Source: Neobacillus bataviensis (lineage in GTDB: Bacteria > Bacillota > Bacilli > Bacillales_B > DSM-18226). Taken from it: DNA of 64,000 bases. The DNA lies in assembly GCF_019969725.1 (NCBI RefSeq), contig NZ_JAHXYW010000003.1, positions 62,001 to 126,000 on the forward strand, read 5' to 3'. The translations under genes were made by a program, and so were the position numbers. Each line of letters begins with the position of its first letter. Positions within the stretch are counted from its first letter, which is position 1. Positions 46,062-55,835 of this stretch are shown piece after piece. Under the pieces are notes generated by a model. It was not told the DNA's origin, made no database searches, and was given only the letters and a program-made list of their open reading frames with translations.

Positions 46062-46973
46062 TTATTTATTTGTTTGATTCCCTTTAGCGTCACGTTCAAC
46101 TTTCATTTTGGTAACAGGTAAGTACCCTTGATCTTTTAACAAGGTATTTTGAACGTCATCAGACATTAAATAGTCTAAGAATGCTTTCGCAGCCCCAGTT
46201 GGTTCTCCTTTTGTATATGAATGTTCGTATGCCCAGACAGGAAACTTGCCTGATTGCACATTTTCATCTGTCGGTTCAACCCCATCAATGGAAAGTGGAG
46301 TTACCTTATCATCCGTAAAGTAAGAGAAAGCTAAATAACCTACTGCACCAGCGGTTTCATTCACGATTTTTTTAACCGTGTTGGAAGAATCTTCTGTAAT
46401 TCCTTCCGCAGGTGTTGCTCCATCGAGGGCAAATTTATTAAAGACTGCACGTGTACCTGATGCATCAGGGCGATTCACTAAGACGATTTTTTGATCTTTC
46501 CCGCCAACGTCCTTCCAGTTTGTAATTTTGCCAGTAAAAACTTTAATGAGATTATCTTTTGAAATGTCCTTAATGCCAACATCTGGATTAACTGCAGCGG
46601 TTATCCCAACCACCGCCACTTTATGATCCACTAACTGGTCGGCTGGAATGCCTTCTTTTTCTTCAGCAAAAACATCAGAGTTCCCAATCTGAACGGACCC
46701 TTCAGCCACTTGAGATAAACCTGTACCAGACCCGCCTGCATTGACTTGAACATCCACTTTTGGATTATTGGCCATAAATTCTTCCGCCGCGGCAGCAACA
46801 AGAGGCTGCATTGCAGAGGAACCGGAAACAACCAGGGATCCTGATATTTCCTTGCCACCTTTATCTGCAGTATCTTTAGTTTCATCTTTTTTTGCACCGC
46901 CGCCGCAAGCAGCTGAAAACACCATTAAAGCTATGACTGTTATCATTAAACTGATTTTTTTCAATCGCTTCAT
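46062..46973 (-). CDS. pstS: Phosphate-binding lipoprotein PstS (copy 1, pst operon)
   Basis: 303-residue lipoprotein (lipobox FSAACG, Cys about 23). Phosphate-site blocks: SGSSAMQPL, NAGGSGTGLSQVAEGSVQIGNSD, TNWKDVGG and NRPDASGTRAVFNKFAL. First gene of pstSCABB-phoU. Unlike copies 2 and 3, no canonical Pho-box array is visible in 46974-47204; a TTGACA with a weak -10 is present instead. About 85-90 percent of the core blocks are shared with the other two copies by eye. Confidence 0.95.
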   Translation of the reverse strand: MKRLKKISLMITVIALMVFSAACGGGAKKDETKDTADKGGKEISGSLVVSGSSAMQPLVAAAAEEFMANNPKVDVQVNAGGSGTGLSQVAEGSVQIGNSDVFAEEKEGIPADQLVDHKVAVVGITAAVNPDVGIKDISKDNLIKVFTGKITNWKDVGGKDQKIVLVNRPDASGTRAVFNKFALDGATPAEGITEDSSNTVKKIVNETAGAVGYLAFSYFTDDKVTPLSIDGVEPTDENVQSGKFPVWAYEHSYTKGEPTGAAKAFLDYLMSDDVQNTLLKDQGYLPVTKMKVERDAKGNQTNK

Positions 46974-47204
46974 TTTAAAGCCTCCCTATGACGTTGTTAA
47001 TGCCTCCCTTACATTTTCAATAAGAACGTTGTATAGTTGGCTTGTTCGAATTTAATGTAGGGTTATAGATCAGTGTCAAGTATCTATAAAGAAAAAATTA
47101 AATTTCTCTTTTATATATTGCCTTCCCCCAAATTAATTATTTGGGTTATTTTTTAAATTTTTTTATAACCTAAGATTACATTCATTTATAAGTGAGGGAT
47201 CATT

Positions 47205-47420
47205 ATGTCAGCAAATAACAACAAATATCAAACAGAGGCTGAGGTTACAAATCGCAGGATGAGTCAAAAATTTAAAGATTACAGAGCAAGGGAGTATTCA
47301 GAGGGAAATTCTGAAGCTGAGATGGCCAATCATGACATTCAGGAACAATTTTATGGTAAGAACGAAGATAATCTTGCACCGTTCCATGTGGATGTCAACA
47401 ATCCTCCGATAAAAAAATAA
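47205..47420 (+). CDS. Small hydrophilic protein of unknown function
   Basis: 71-residue charged, Asn/Glu-rich protein (MSANNNKYQTEAEVTNRR to VDVNNPPIKK). No membrane part or known domain. The ATG follows AAGTGAGGG. It has its own downstream hairpin terminator. Possibly a spore or stress protein, but nothing in the sequence proves it. Confidence 0.65.
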   Translation: MSANNNKYQTEAEVTNRRMSQKFKDYRAREYSEGNSEAEMANHDIQEQFYGKNEDNLAPFHVDVNNPPIKK

Positions 47421-47505
47421 TATGCTTTAACCAGAATCCTAACATTTCACATCTCACACATTTGAACCTTAATGTTTACTAATCTAATTCGATTCGGTTA
47501 ATAAC

Positions 47506-47546
47506 AAAAAGAAGATACAAATGATAATTAATGTATCTTCTTTTTT
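47506..47546. terminator. Bidirectional terminator
   Basis: AAAAGAAGATACA/TGTATCTTCTTTT stem with A and T tails between convergent genes. Confidence 0.85.
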
Positions 47547-47589
47547 ACGAAAGTTTTAATATTTAATTTTTGAGCAAAAAACCTATAAG

Positions 47590-50500
47590 TCAGTTCGCTT
47601 CCGGATCAATATCAGCCAGTTGATTTGCCCACATGGCAATGTTTGCTGCCGGGCTGCTTCCATCTGCAGGATAGTCCGTAATATGATACCAGCTAATCGT
47701 ACGTTTTTCGCCAGCTTTCACGCTAGCATCAAACGAAACTCCGAAGATATAGCCAAAAGCACTTAACCCGGAAGGATGGTCTTTCGTCCAGGCAATTCCA
47801 TGAGCAGGGCTTGCGATTGCAGTTTTCGGACCGTCATAAATATAGTTTCCAGTCCAACCGGAAGTCATAAAGCCGGGATTTGTTTTCGCAATCCCTGGAA
47901 CAAACGCTGTGTCATCGGCACTGTCTGGATCTAGCAGGTATTGGAAATAACCATTGAAATCCTTCTTACCTGTATTCTCCAATTGGAGCGTAAACTTCAC
48001 AACAGGTGCATTTGGAAGTGTCCGATACGTAACGGAAGTTTTAATAGAAGGATCGATCTGTGCTTGTCCGGAAGCATGGATGGTATCACCAATCGTTTCG
48101 ATATTCGGAAGTGATAACCACTCGCCATCACGACCCCATGGACGTTTCGGATCATTCATCGTTGGCGAAAGGATCCATTCACTCCAATCGAGCGTTTCCA
48201 ATGCATTGGTATCAAGCAAGGCGATATCCCCAAGCCACCCAGGCTGGAATGTACCAGGCTGATTATTAGCTGCAACCTGGGAGGAAATGGTCGCTTGAAT
48301 TCGGTTATTCATGACGAAGTGAAACGGATTGCCGCTATTGGCATCCAATCTCGGGCTTCCGAAATTAAAATCTGGTGCTTCCTGAGATACTCCTGCAACT
48401 GGTTCTGTGACTGCTTTTACGTGTAATCCCATTGTCCGGTTTTCTCCGTTGGTAAGTTCCACTGATACCGGCTCATTGCTTTGGTAGCCCCTGCGTACAA
48501 CTGTCAGAGTATAGGTACCAGGCTTTAGTCCAAGCAGGTATTGTCCCTTGGCATTGGCAGAGGAAATTTGGCGTTTACCTTCGCTGTCTGTTGCAATAAC
48601 CGTAGCACTGCCAACAGGTTTACCCAAGTCATCAGTCACTTGGCCAGTCAGACGCGGCCAGCGCTGTGCAGCCTTACCTCCTGGAGTAAAACCATATAGG
48701 TTACCATCAAGCGCTCCAATCACAAGCGTATTACCAGAAATGGCCGGCGATGAAGCAACCCATGCCCCAATTTCATGCTGCCATAGAGGTTGTCCCGTTA
48801 AGCTATCCAAAGCATAAAGATTTCCATCGTTCGAACCAATAAAAACCGTTTCGCCGCTCACTGCTGCAGAAGAAATGATTCCTCCCTTTGTGTGATAGCT
48901 CCATTTCTTTGTACCGGTTGCTGCATCCAATGCTGCGACATTTCCATCTGGGAATCCCATATATACGACTCCGTCCGCTACGGCTGGAGACGAACCAGTT
49001 GTGTCCCCGGCAATATAGGATGAATCCGGGCTCTTGTAACGCCATAGTTCTTTGCCGGTGGCTGCATCAAGAGAAACCAGCAATCCGCCACCGTATCCCA
49101 TGTATACCCGTCCATCTGCAATCGATGGCATGGAGTGCATCCAGCCGCCAGCCGGTTTTTTCCTCCACAGTTCTTTACCGGTTGAGGCATCTAGAGAGAT
49201 CAGCCAGCCGCCATCTCCTCCTACATAAATCTTACCTTCCTTAACGACAGGAGTGGATTCGACAATCCAGCCGCCTGCTAAAGGAACATTCCATTTTTCT
49301 TCACCAGTTTTGGCATCAAGAGCCATCATTTTACCGCCGCTGCCTGTACTGTATGCCTGGTAAACTACTCCATCCATTACAGTAGGAGAATAGTACATCC
49401 AAGCTCTTTGTACTTGATCTTTCCCAACCGTTTTTTCCCAAATAATCTCTCCTGTTTGGGCATTCATTGCATAAATAGTCCCACGGATGGAAGATGCATA
49501 GACGATCCCGTCAGCAACGGCAGGTGAAGCTTGTACCTGGGCATCTGCCTTCACTTCCCATCGCTTGTTACCAGTTTCAAGGTCGACAGCATGGATGGCA
49601 TGGTGTTCACTGCCGCTTTCATCACGTGTTCCAACATAAACCATTCCATTTGAAATGGCCGGGGATGAGGTCAGGATTGTTCCTGGAGTCCGGTATGTCC
49701 AGCCCAGACTTAGACCTGCATCAAGAGTATCTTTCGCCGCTCCAGTGTGCTGGGCATTGCCATGGAACATGGACCAGTCGTTCCCCTTCTTCGGGGCAAC
49801 ACGTTTGTCTTTATCTACGATATTGAAGGTGTTGTTTTTAACCCAAACCTTTCCTGCATCATCTGTTACTCTAACTTCGATGGCATGCTGACCTTTTTTT
49901 GCCTTTTCGGCATCCCATTGTTCATGCCAAGCCATACCGCTGCTTTGCTTTAGGTTTCTCCAAGAACCGCCATCAATCCGGTATTCAACCTTAATGACAT
50001 TACTTGACGTGTTATAGGCATTTACCAATATGTCCATTTTTCCTTCCGGGACTTCGCTGCCAGCTGCCGGATGAACAATCGCAGCGCTTTGTTTTACGTC
50101 ATACATTTTGTATTTCTCTTCCTGCTTATCACCCAGGAAAGAAACCATCCGGAATCCGTTTGGCATCTGGTCAATCGTGTAGGCACTAGAAACCGTTGTC
50201 ACATGGTCTGCACCAGGTATCGTATCTGTTGCTACATCGTTAACATGAGTATGTCCCACCATCACCAAGCGGGTATTGTATTGCTTAAGAAGGTCGATAA
50301 ATTGCTTCGTTTTATCCGGCGAAGGTGTTTGCGGCGTATTCATAGGTCTATGAACGAATACAACCACTTCCTTATCACCCTTCGCATTAATGGACAAATC
50401 CTTTTGGAGCCATTCTAATTGGTCCGGCTGATCAAAACCAAGAGTATTTTCCAATACTACGAAGTGACGGTTACCATAATCGAAAGAATACCATTCCGGT

Positions 50501-51228
50501 CCAAGATAATCTCGGTACCGATCAATTCTTGTCTTATAGTCCGAACCCGGCGCAAAGTCATGATTGCCGACTGCTGGATAAACAGGAAGTTTTGAAGTAG
50601 ACGTACTTGCCGTATAATCCCCAAATTCAGAAGGATCTGCACGATTGGTCAAGTCACCGCTAACAGCGATAAAAGCGGGATTTCCTGTCGATTCATTAAT
50701 TTGTGCCAACTGGTCAGTAAACCGTTCACGGTTATTGGCCGTGCCAGCTTGAACATGTACATCGGCAATGTTGACAAAGCTAAAATTCGGATTACTACTC
50801 TCAGGCGTATGTACTAGACCAAAGTTTTGTTCCTTTGTTTCTCCAGCTTGAACATCCCCTAACCGCTTGTAAAATTGCGGCGTTTTGTTTTGGTCAGTCG
50901 GAACGCTGTATCCGCTTGGAACGGTGGCAAACACGATATCGTCCAGACGCCTGTCTGTGTCTATTGTTAAGGTATAATTGCCCAGATCATCTGTGACTGT
51001 TATGTTTTTACCGTCCGAGACGGATACATTTGGAATTCCTTGTTCATTCCCGTCCCGAGTTCCATTCACGTTTTTGTCAGCGAAAACAGTTCCCTTAATC
51101 GTAGCAGTTGGATTATCCGCTACAACGGGTTTTATTGTAGCTGCAAGAGCGAGACCGCACATCGCAGCCGCAGCTACTGGTTTAAGTTTTTGTTTGACTG
51201 TTTTCCCTTTGTCTTTTTGTGTCTTCAT
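47590..51228 (-). CDS. Secreted metallophosphoesterase with PQQ-type beta-propeller
   Basis: 1212-residue secreted protein. Signal peptide about 1-38. A SdrD/Cna-B-like domain follows (about 42-135, VFADKNVNGTRDGNEQGIPNV). The calcineurin-type phosphoesterase (about 150-390) shows IADVHVQ, SGDLTNRAD, VGNHDF, HRPMN and GHTHVND, a full metal site. Then a PQQ-like propeller (about 485-860) with repeats of the type ALDAATGKELWRY, a carboxypeptidase-regulatory-like fold (GQVTDDLGKPVGSATVIAT, about 865-935) and a C-terminal beta-rich part. No LPxTG or S-layer anchor is seen. It follows the HupE/UreJ-like gene by 91 bases on the same strand. A phosphatase role in phosphate supply is likely from context; substrate unknown. 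Confidence 0.85.
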   Translation of the reverse strand: MKTQKDKGKTVKQKLKPVAAAAMCGLALAATIKPVVADNPTATIKGTVFADKNVNGTRDGNEQGIPNVSVSDGKNITVTDDLGNYTLTIDTDRRLDDIVFATVPSGYSVPTDQNKTPQFYKRLGDVQAGETKEQNFGLVHTPESSNPNFSFVNIADVHVQAGTANNRERFTDQLAQINESTGNPAFIAVSGDLTNRADPSEFGDYTASTSTSKLPVYPAVGNHDFAPGSDYKTRIDRYRDYLGPEWYSFDYGNRHFVVLENTLGFDQPDQLEWLQKDLSINAKGDKEVVVFVHRPMNTPQTPSPDKTKQFIDLLKQYNTRLVMVGHTHVNDVATDTIPGADHVTTVSSAYTIDQMPNGFRMVSFLGDKQEEKYKMYDVKQSAAIVHPAAGSEVPEGKMDILVNAYNTSSNVIKVEYRIDGGSWRNLKQSSGMAWHEQWDAEKAKKGQHAIEVRVTDDAGKVWVKNNTFNIVDKDKRVAPKKGNDWSMFHGNAQHTGAAKDTLDAGLSLGWTYRTPGTILTSSPAISNGMVYVGTRDESGSEHHAIHAVDLETGNKRWEVKADAQVQASPAVADGIVYASSIRGTIYAMNAQTGEIIWEKTVGKDQVQRAWMYYSPTVMDGVVYQAYSTGSGGKMMALDAKTGEEKWNVPLAGGWIVESTPVVKEGKIYVGGDGGWLISLDASTGKELWRKKPAGGWMHSMPSIADGRVYMGYGGGLLVSLDAATGKELWRYKSPDSSYIAGDTTGSSPAVADGVVYMGFPDGNVAALDAATGTKKWSYHTKGGIISSAAVSGETVFIGSNDGNLYALDSLTGQPLWQHEIGAWVASSPAISGNTLVIGALDGNLYGFTPGGKAAQRWPRLTGQVTDDLGKPVGSATVIATDSEGKRQISSANAKGQYLLGLKPGTYTLTVVRRGYQSNEPVSVELTNGENRTMGLHVKAVTEPVAGVSQEAPDFNFGSPRLDANSGNPFHFVMNNRIQATISSQVAANNQPGTFQPGWLGDIALLDTNALETLDWSEWILSPTMNDPKRPWGRDGEWLSLPNIETIGDTIHASGQAQIDPSIKTSVTYRTLPNAPVVKFTLQLENTGKKDFNGYFQYLLDPDSADDTAFVPGIAKTNPGFMTSGWTGNYIYDGPKTAIASPAHGIAWTKDHPSGLSAFGYIFGVSFDASVKAGEKRTISWYHITDYPADGSSPAANIAMWANQLADIDPEAN

Positions 51229-51319
51229 CTTGTTTCCCCTCCTATTTTTTTATTTATTTCCCCTATTAAATTTACAACTAAGTAAGTAAATGTTCGCATC
51301 ACCCCTTAAAAGTTATTTA

Positions 51320-52402
51320 TTAAGTAAAGAAACGCTCAAAGTACCAGATTATTCCCATTCCAAAGATCCCAGCCGTCGCTGCTGCCTGAACGATAGTGGA
51401 CCATTTAAACTTCCGGATATAAACCAGTAAGGGAAATAAAATCAAAATAATTAAGGCTTGTCCTGCTTCAACACCAATATTGAATGAGAAAATCGACAGG
51501 ATCGACCTCCAGGTAACGTCGTTTGAAAGCTGCAAAGCCCCCGCAAAGCCAACCCCATGGATAAGTCCGAATCCGAATACGACGGCAAATCGATATTTGG
51601 GTGAAAAACCAAAGTAGTTTTCTACTGCTACAAATGCAATGCTTAGAGCAATAAGCGGCTCAATAATTTCTGCAGGGAATTGGATCAGCTTTAACGCTGT
51701 TAATCCAAGGGTAATACTGTGGGCTAAAGTAAATACTGAAATGACCTTTAGAACATCAATAAGTCGGCGAGCTCCAAATACGAGGGCTATGACAAAAAGG
51801 ATATGATCATAACCAATCATGATATGATGGAAACCGAGCTGAACGAACCGGAAAAACTGTCCTGCCAAGCTTTCCTTTCCAGCATTAAATTCCCTGTCTT
51901 CGGTATTGAAAATAAATTGGCCTTTTTTATTTTCTAAGTCGTATGTCATGATATTTCGATGCATGGAATCATTGTCATCAAAGAAAACACTATAATGTAT
52001 TTGCAAGGAGGATTTGTCTGAAGGGATAGGATATTCGAGCCCTATTTTGGCGTAATCCCTCCCTAGTCTGTTTTCGATATCAGTTGAAATAACGGATCCC
52101 CTTGCTTTGGCTCCATCGGTAAATACTTCGAAGTGGGAATCAAGGTATTCGGCAACAGCCCCACGTTGCTTTGCTAAAGCACCATTCAGCAGGTCTTTTT
52201 CCGTACCTGGACGAACACCAAAATTGATAAGCCGCCCAAGTTCGAAAAAATCAAGATGTAATTCTACATGGAGCTTATCCTTTTCAACTGTAATTTTCGA
52301 ATACCCTTCACTATTATCCGTATGGGCCGATGTATTAATAGGTAAAAGCGTTAATGTGATAAAGCAGATAAACCCAGCAAACCCAGCTATTATTTTTTTC
52401 AA
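51320..52402 (-). CDS. HupE/UreJ-like membrane protein with extracytoplasmic domain
   Basis: 360 residues: signal peptide (1-26, ...NTSAHTD), an extracytoplasmic region (about 27-185), then six or so helices with the HupE/UreJ_2 motifs LGFHHIMIGYDHILFVIALVFG, FTLAHSITLGLTAL and GFGLIHGVGFAGAL. The His/Asp residues suggest metal contact. In the family some members transport metals, but the role here is unknown. Likely co-transcribed with the metallophosphoesterase gene downstream, and possibly serving its metal supply (inference). Confidence 0.8.
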   Translation of the reverse strand: MKKIIAGFAGFICFITLTLLPINTSAHTDNSEGYSKITVEKDKLHVELHLDFFELGRLINFGVRPGTEKDLLNGALAKQRGAVAEYLDSHFEVFTDGAKARGSVISTDIENRLGRDYAKIGLEYPIPSDKSSLQIHYSVFFDDNDSMHRNIMTYDLENKKGQFIFNTEDREFNAGKESLAGQFFRFVQLGFHHIMIGYDHILFVIALVFGARRLIDVLKVISVFTLAHSITLGLTALKLIQFPAEIIEPLIALSIAFVAVENYFGFSPKYRFAVVFGFGLIHGVGFAGALQLSNDVTWRSILSIFSFNIGVEAGQALIILILFPLLVYIRKFKWSTIVQAAATAGIFGMGIIWYFERFFT

Positions 52403-52591
52403 TGGTATTCACACCTTTAATCTAGTAATTTCATTCAGTAACTTCTACTAAATCAAATATTAAGGTTTTGTTGTAAAAGAAATATGAAGATAGTGTTGAA
52501 TATTTATTAATACTTTTGCATCTTTTTTCCTAGGTGAATAGACCGATGGGAATAAGAAGTGTGGATATATTTAGTAGAGTCATACCATTAG

Positions 52592-52625
52592 AAAAGGGTA
52601 AATGCCACAAGGCACTTACCCTTTT
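52592..52625 (-). terminator. pstS2 terminator
   Basis: AAAAGGGTAAGTGCC/GGCATTTACCCTTTT stem with T run on the minus strand; sequence resembles the hairpins behind the other pstS genes. Confidence 0.85.
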
Positions 52626-52636
52626 AAATTAATTAA

Positions 52637-53566
52637 TTATTTATTTGTTTGATTTCCTTTTGCGTCACGCTCTACTTCCATTTTCGTTACAGGAAGATAA
52701 CCTTGTTCTTTTAACAAGTTGTTTTGAATATCATCTGACATCATGAAATCAAGGAACGCTTTGGCTAATTCAGTTGGCTCACCCTTAGTATAAGAATGTT
52801 GGTAAGCCCAAACTGGGAATTTACCAGATTGTACATTTTCAGCAGTTGGTTCTACACCATCGATTGCAAGAGGTGTAACAGTATCATCAGTGAAGTATGA
52901 GAATGCAAGGTATCCAATGGCGCCATCTGTTTCGTTAATAATCTTTTTAACAGTGTTTGAAGAGTCTTCTGTTACACCTTCAGCTGGTGTAGCACCATCA
53001 AGTGCAAATTTATTGAATACTGCACGAGTACCAGAAGAGTCAGGACGGTTTACAAGAACAATCTTTTGGTCTTTACCGCCAAGTTCTTTCCAGTTAGTGA
53101 TTTTTCCAGTGAAAACTTTGATTAGGTCTTCTTTTTTGATATCTTTAATGCCGACTTTAGGGTTAACCGCAGCAGTCATACCAACAACAGCTACTTTGTG
53201 GTCTACAAGCTGATCTGCTGGAACGCCTTCTTTTTCTTCAGCAAAAACGTCTGAGTTACCAATTTGCACAGATCCTTCTGCAACTTGTGATAAGCCTGTA
53301 CCAGATCCCCCCGCATTTACTTGAATATCAACATTTGGATTTGCAGCCATAAATTCTTCAGCAGCTGCGGCCACTAATGGCTGCATAGCTGATGAACCTG
53401 AAACGACTAATGAGCCGGAAAGTTCTTTCTTTTCCTCCGTTTTTGGAGTTTCCTTTTTGGCGCTTCCTTCTGTTTTCTCAGTAGATGCTCCGCCTCCACA
53501 TGCTGCCATGATTACCATTAATGCTGCGAATACTGTAAGTAGGCTTAGTTTTTTAAAGCTTTTCAT
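52637..53566 (-). CDS. pstS: Phosphate-binding lipoprotein PstS (copy 2)
   Basis: 309-residue lipoprotein (lipobox IMAACG) with the same phosphate-site blocks as copy 1 (SGSSAMQPL, GGSGTGLSQVAEGS, NRPDSSGTRAVFN). Nearly identical to copy 3 (differences mostly at residues 30-45 and a few near the end), so a recent duplicate. No permease genes follow it; it must feed the single PstCAB. Promoter has four Pho hexamers. Confidence 0.95.
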   Translation of the reverse strand: MKSFKKLSLLTVFAALMVIMAACGGGASTEKTEGSAKKETPKTEEKKELSGSLVVSGSSAMQPLVAAAAEEFMAANPNVDIQVNAGGSGTGLSQVAEGSVQIGNSDVFAEEKEGVPADQLVDHKVAVVGMTAAVNPKVGIKDIKKEDLIKVFTGKITNWKELGGKDQKIVLVNRPDSSGTRAVFNKFALDGATPAEGVTEDSSNTVKKIINETDGAIGYLAFSYFTDDTVTPLAIDGVEPTAENVQSGKFPVWAYQHSYTKGEPTELAKAFLDFMMSDDIQNNLLKEQGYLPVTKMEVERDAKGNQTNK

Positions 53567-53634
53567 TTGCTTTATTTCCCCCTAAGAGTTATGAATTTTT
53601 GTTCCGCTTTACATTTACTAGTATAGGAGAAGAG

Positions 53635-53673
53635 TATTAATTCAGTTTTAATAGAATGTAAAGCTTTTGTAAA
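53635..53673 (-). promoter_or_regulatory. Pho box of pstS2 (four hexamers)
   Basis: On the minus strand TTTACA, TTTACA, TTAAAA and TTAATA begin every 11 bases exactly, the PhoP-P direct-repeat pattern. A TATACT (-10 type) follows at 53620-53625. Confidence 0.85.
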
Positions 53674-53714
53674 AGTGTCCTCAGTCTGCGAAACAACACT
53701 TTTTCCGAATAATG

Positions 53715-54425
53715 TTAATATCCTTGTTGCACTTCGAATTTATAGCCAAGACCACGAACGGTTTTAATATAAGCAGGCCGCTTGGTATCCTCTTCAATTT
53801 TTTCTCTTAAATGGGCGATATGCACGTCCACAATTCTCGTATCTCCTGCAAACTCATAATTCCATACAGAACTTAGCAGGTGATCACGAGTTAGGACTCG
53901 GCCCTTATTTTGCACCATGAAATGAAGCAGCTCAAATTCCTTTAATGTTAACTCCAGAAGATTTCCTTTAAGGTAGGCTTCGTATTTTTCAGAATAGATT
54001 GTTAATTTGCCCATTTTTATTTTTGGCCCATTTATCTGCTCGAGTGCATCTTCCGCTTGAGCCTGGGTTCTTCTTAAGATCGCTTTTACTCTGGCAATTA
54101 CTTCTCTTGGACTAAAGGGCTTTACCATATAGTCATCAGCGCCGAGCTCAAGACCAATTATTCTATCAAATTCATCATCCTTTGCCGTTAGCATTAAAAT
54201 AGGAGTCATAACCTTATCCTGACGAAGCAATTTACATACTTCCATTCCATCCAGCTTTGGAAGCATTAAATCTAATACAATTATGTCAGGAGCTTCAATT
54301 GTTGCTAAACGTTTACCAGCTTCACCATCCATCGCAGTAATGACTTCATAACCAGCCTGCTCCAAATTATATTGAAGGAGCGTAACAATGGACTGTTCAT
54401 CATCAACAACAAGTACTTTTTTCAT
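53715..54425 (-). CDS. phoP: Response regulator PhoP
   Basis: 236-residue OmpR/PhoB-type regulator. Receiver domain with DDE near residues 9-11, phospho-acceptor Asp in IIVLDLMLPKLDG (about 52), KPFSPREVIARVKA; the winged-helix domain (about 135-232) ends RTVRGLGYKFEVQQGY. ATG follows GGGTGATTTG. Normally followed by phoR; here pstS2 follows and phoR lies 1.6 kb upstream. Promoter has Pho boxes, implying autoregulation. Confidence 0.96.
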   Translation of the reverse strand: MKKVLVVDDEQSIVTLLQYNLEQAGYEVITAMDGEAGKRLATIEAPDIIVLDLMLPKLDGMEVCKLLRQDKVMTPILMLTAKDDEFDRIIGLELGADDYMVKPFSPREVIARVKAILRRTQAQAEDALEQINGPKIKMGKLTIYSEKYEAYLKGNLLELTLKEFELLHFMVQNKGRVLTRDHLLSSVWNYEFAGDTRIVDVHIAHLREKIEEDTKRPAYIKTVRGLGYKFEVQQGY

Positions 54426-54469
54426 CAAATCACCCGCTTAATAGTAAGATATTGACTTTTCCTAAGAAA

Positions 54470-54496
54470 CTAGCTCATACCTCCATTTTGTAAATA
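54470..54496 (-). pseudogene. 3' end remnant of a multicopper oxidase gene
   Basis: In front of phoP the minus strand reads ...LQNGGMS-stop, matching LQTGDLS-stop at the end of the intact oxidase (57516). The match continues through the 45 bases up to the start codon (54425-54469 against 57471-57515), marking a duplicated junction. Confidence 0.75.
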
Positions 54497-54540
54497 TAGT
54501 TCTATTAAACGAAAAGAATATTAATGCCGCGTTTTGCATT

Positions 54541-54568
54541 TGTTAAAGGAATGCTAAATTTTTGTAAA
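54541..54568 (-). promoter_or_regulatory. Pho box of phoP (phoX-type copy)
   Basis: TTTACA, TTAGCA and TTAACA at exact 11-base steps on the minus strand. The block, including a following ATTAATATTCTTTT segment, is clearly homologous to the phoX promoter at 60915-60978. Confidence 0.85.
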
Positions 54569-54711
54569 ATAAGTAAAAACAATACTTTTATCCTATTAAA
54601 ATCACATTCCACTCACAAAATTCAATGGACCTTTTTCCTAATGGACAGTTATAAATTAAAAGTGGGTGACATTTAAGTAGATTCCACTTAATGTTTAGCC
54701 ACCAGGATCAA

Positions 54712-54783
54712 ACCTTCGCTGAAATCTGAGTCTGTTGTAAAGTCTTTGTGATTCTGCCTCTTCCATTCATCCATTCAAGAAGA
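54712..54783 (-). pseudogene. 3' end remnant of the RND efflux gene
   Basis: The minus strand encodes EWMNGRGRITKTLQQTQ then ISA, homologous to the C-terminus of the intact RND protein (EWMSGKGRKTKSSQQSQ, ISA at 61008-61075); the old stop TAG reads AAG here. Rest of the 411-base gap 54426-54836 holds the phoP promoter and the pstS3 terminator. Confidence 0.85.
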
Positions 54784-54792
54784 GTTATACCC

Positions 54793-54830
54793 AAAAAAAG
54801 GATAATTGCCTCGAGGCACTTACCCTTTTT
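54793..54830 (-). terminator. pstS3 terminator
   Basis: AAAAAGGGTAAGTGCC-TCGA-GGCAATTATCCTTTTTTT on the minus strand, an imperfect 16-bp stem with T run. Confidence 0.85.
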
Positions 54831-54836
54831 AATTAA

Positions 54837-55766
54837 TTATTTATTAGTTTGATTTCCCTTTGCGTCACGCTCTACTTCCATTTTTGTTACAGGAAGATAC
54901 CCTTGTTCATTTAATAAAGTGTTTTGGATATCATCTGACATCATGAAATCAAGGAATGCTTTTGCTATTTCTGTAGGCTCACCCTTTGTATAAGAGTGTT
55001 CGTATGCCCATACTGGGAATTTACCAGATTGTACATTTTCCGCAGTTGGTTCTACACCATCGATTGCAAGAGGTGTTACTGTGTCATCAGTGAAGTATGA
55101 GAATGCAAGGTAACCAATTGCACCGTCTGTTTCATTAATAATCTTTTTAACAGTGTTTGAAGAATCTTCTGTGACACCTTCAGCTGGTGTTGCACCATCA
55201 AGAGCGAACTTGTTAAATACTGCACGAGTTCCAGAAGAGTCAGGACGGTTTACAAGAACGATTTTTTGGTCTTTACCGCCAAGTTCTTTCCAGTTTGTGA
55301 TTTTACCAGTGAATACTTTGATAAGGTCTTCTTTTTTAATATCCTTAATGCCAACTTTAGGGTTAACAGCAGCTGTCATACCGACTACAGCTACTTTATG
55401 GTCAACAAGCTGATCAGCTGGGACGCCTTCTTTTTCTTCAGCGAATACGTCTGAGTTACCAATTTGGACAGATCCTTCAGCTACTTGTGATAGGCCAGTA
55501 CCAGATCCACCCGCATTTACTTGGATATCAACATTAGGATTTTTCGCCATAAACTCTTCAGCTGCTGCTGCCACTAATGGCTGCATTGCTGATGAACCTG
55601 AAACGACTAATGAGCCAGAAAGTTCTTTCTTTTCTTCCGTTTTTGCAGTGTCTTTGTTGGAGTTTCCTTCTGTTTTCTCAGTAGATGCTCCGCCTCCACA
55701 TGCTGCCATGATTACCATTATTGCTGCAAATAGTGTAAGAAGGCTTAATTTTTTAAAGCTTTTCAT
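54837..55766 (-). CDS. pstS: Phosphate-binding lipoprotein PstS (copy 3)
   Basis: 309 residues, nearly identical to copy 2: lipobox IMAACG, SGSSAMQPL, GGSGTGLSQVAEGS, NRPDSSGTRAVFN, and the same C-terminus DAKGNQTNK. Lies between phoR and the remnants in front of phoP. Own Pho-box promoter and terminator, so an independent unit. Confidence 0.95.
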   Translation of the reverse strand: MKSFKKLSLLTLFAAIMVIMAACGGGASTEKTEGNSNKDTAKTEEKKELSGSLVVSGSSAMQPLVAAAAEEFMAKNPNVDIQVNAGGSGTGLSQVAEGSVQIGNSDVFAEEKEGVPADQLVDHKVAVVGMTAAVNPKVGIKDIKKEDLIKVFTGKITNWKELGGKDQKIVLVNRPDSSGTRAVFNKFALDGATPAEGVTEDSSNTVKKIINETDGAIGYLAFSYFTDDTVTPLAIDGVEPTAENVQSGKFPVWAYEHSYTKGEPTEIAKAFLDFMMSDDIQNTLLNEQGYLPVTKMEVERDAKGNQTNK

Positions 55767-55835
55767 TTGTTTTATTTCCCCCTAAGAGTAATTAATTTTG
55801 TTTTCACCTTACAATTAAATACTATAGGACAAAAG

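Noticed and set aside
52403..52500. Pho box upstream of the HupE/UreJ-like gene
   Set aside because: Only one TTTACA with irregular spacing to a TTAATA; the 11-base period is not present.
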